Made by a program: the position numbers and the translations under genes. Source: Alphaproteobacteria bacterium (GTDB taxonomy: Bacteria > Pseudomonadota > Alphaproteobacteria > Micavibrionales > Micavibrionaceae). From it: DNA of 64,000 bases. Numbering within the stretch: the first letter of the stretch is position 1; each line of letters opens with the position of its first letter. The notes beneath the pieces are model-generated. The model made no database searches. It saw only the letters and a list, made by a program, of their open reading frames with translations, and had not been told where the DNA came from. Where the stretch lies: positions 124,001 through 188,000 of the forward strand of contig JAGRKE010000002.1 of NCBI GenBank assembly GCA_020442385.1. Direction: 5' to 3'. This document shows positions 63,014 through 64,000 of the stretch, in pieces.

Positions 63014-63717
63014 GAGGGCCTAAACGTTAAGCCATGATCGTTTGCAATCGGCTTAATGAGCTTATTGCGTACTTTTTTCATGCTAACATCCTTGTTGAAG
63101 AAGAACATCGTGTAGCGCTTATCAAACTCAGGAAGCTCATCCTCATATTTACGCATAACATCTTTACAGCACTGTGCAAGTCTATCCACAGCTTCAAAAT
63201 CAATGGAATCAAACGAGTCAAAAGGAAGCGTTAAACATAAGGCATCCTCGTCAAATTGTGTCCAAAAACGATGATAATGTGGCCTTATGAATCCATGGCT
63301 ATGAAATTCTTTAATACCACTTACGCATTCAAACAAGACTTTCAGGGGACGAAGCTTGTTATAAGCCTCTTTGTTATCTTCAAAAATTTCTTTAGAAAAA
63401 TTATTTTCGGTGAATACAAAATCTCCCCGAAGTATGCTTGGCTCATTCCAGCTCAATGCGCCTTTATTCTGTGCGATCTCTGAGAGCACATCCTTCGATA
63501 AAGTCAAAACGCCCTTATTTTTGCTTAGCTGATCCAATGTAAGAGAATTGGAAATATCCAAATTAATACTAAAACCGTACCCTTTTAATCTCTTCGCATC
63601 GAGATAAATAGGAAGACGTCTAGAAAATATCTCTTCAAATCTGTCAAGCTTTTGAAATTTATCACGAAGCCGCTCCAAATATTCAAGCTCAATATTAAGC
63701 TCTATTTCTTGAGTCAT
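63010..63717 (-). CDS. Hypothetical protein, 235 aa
   Basis: An AT-rich soluble gene of unknown function. The N-terminus is helical (TQEIELNIELEYLERLRDKF), and the middle contains SGIKEFHSHGFIRPHYHRFW, a His-rich stretch that could bind metal. Three adjacent Cys appear (CLTLP, QCCKDVM). ATG 63717 is chosen because AAGG lies 8 bases upstream. The stop overlaps etfA by four bases. Confidence 0.6.
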   Translation of the reverse strand: MTQEIELNIELEYLERLRDKFQKLDRFEEIFSRRLPIYLDAKRLKGYGFSINLDISNSLTLDQLSKNKGVLTLSKDVLSEIAQNKGALSWNEPSILRGDFVFTENNFSKEIFEDNKEAYNKLRPLKVLFECVSGIKEFHSHGFIRPHYHRFWTQFDEDALCLTLPFDSFDSIDFEAVDRLAQCCKDVMRKYEDELPEFDKRYTMFFFNKDVSMKKVRNKLIKPIANDHGLTFRPS

Positions 63718-63794
63718 GGTACGCATCCTTAAAAAAATAATAAGATTGCTTAACTAATAAGGATATGCATACCATTATGTCAATAATTATTTTT

Positions 63795-64000
63795 TTAAGA
63801 CTCGCTATCCTTCATCTTAAAGACCGGCTTATCGGCCTTATCGAAGATGGCGTCTTGCGTGATGGCTTCATCAAGAATGGTGTTGCGCATGATTGCGCCG
63901 GTAAAGTCCGCACCGGAGAGGTCTGCCCCGCTGAGATCGGCATAGGACAAATCCGCGCCCTTAAAGACTGCGTTTTTCATCTGCGTGTTATTGAGCTTGG
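63795..64000 (-). CDS. Pentapeptide-repeat protein, 3' end (runs off the window)
   Basis: The frame enters from the right edge and ends at 63795. The visible part has consecutive A-D/N-L-S/x-x-type repeats (LSYADLSGADLSGADFTGA), which fold into a right-handed beta-helix, and ends with a non-repeat tail (DKPVFKMKDSES). An ATG at 63980 is in frame, but repeat-like codons continue upstream of it, so the true start is outside the window. Function unknown. Confidence 0.8.
   Translation of the reverse strand, partial: KLNNTQMKNAVFKGADLSYADLSGADLSGADFTGAIMRNTILDEAITQDAIFDKADKPVFKMKDSES

Overview
The window comes from an alphaproteobacterium of moderate GC with a compact genome. The evidence is a set of alphaproteobacterial markers: DUF4167 and DUF1491 proteins, a fabA-fabB-fabI cluster, an SH3 protein with an LPRFVS motif, a Fur protein of the alphaproteobacterial type, a cysteine-type intracellular PhaZ, a SUF operon carrying sufT, and GatCAB. 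The lineage cannot be fixed more precisely from sequence alone; a Rhodospirillales- or Micavibrio-like organism would fit. No plasmid, phage or CRISPR region is visible. Most of the window is housekeeping operons, with lone AT-rich hypothetical genes slotted between them.

Layout. 1-7.4 kb holds a partial gene, then the translation/transcription operon rimP-nusA-infB-orf-rbfA-truB-rpsO, which lacks the usual ylxR and ends at a strong terminator. 7.4-8.7 kb has minus-strand gpmA between two small unknown genes. 8.7-11.2 kb has pnp behind a long structured leader. 11.3-13 kb holds three tandem HAD-like genes. 13-16.4 kb has a glycerophosphodiesterase, then fabI, fabB and fabA (minus). 16.5-20.6 kb has unknown genes, a secreted SH3 protein and dusA. 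20.6-27.3 kb is a minus-strand SUF operon sufB-orf-orf-orf-sufC-GNAT-sufD-sufS-sufT-sufA. 27.4-29.6 kb is a fused MFS/spermidine-synthase-like protein. 30-36 kb (minus) runs from a degenerate GGDEF protein and a PAS histidine kinase through fur, two small genes and an entericidin-like lipoprotein to prfC. 36-40 kb has tgt, rpmB, an ATP-grasp-like gene and a CbiB-like protein. 40-43 kb has phaZ, a YgjP-like peptidase and ruvX. 43-49 kb has gatC, gatA, gatB and small genes, followed by tRNA-Ser(GCT). 49.5-58.9 kb has a leucyl aminopeptidase, an NlpC/P60 protein, a lipoprotein, clpB, a DUF4167 protein, prmC, prfA and a RodZ-like protein. 59-64 kb has lysC, ubiG, a HIG1-like protein, etfB and etfA, an unknown gene and a truncated pentapeptide-repeat gene.

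The genes serve translation (initiation, release, tRNA modification, transamidation), RNA turnover, Fe-S assembly, unsaturated fatty-acid synthesis, PHB use and electron transfer. The most unusual observations are: (1) a family of about 70-bp palindromic repeats, one of which sits in frame inside dusA and adds 23 codons; (2) a divergent second copy of the 3' end of sufB inside the suf operon, bracketing two membrane-protein genes; (3) a Tgt lacking the zinc-binding cysteines; (4) a tandem trio of HAD-like genes with a D-x-N-x-T motif, two of equal length and one degenerate; and (5) an ATP-grasp-like protein whose domain order looks truncated. I see no complete, clearly novel multi-gene system; the HAD trio and the suf cassette are the nearest candidates.
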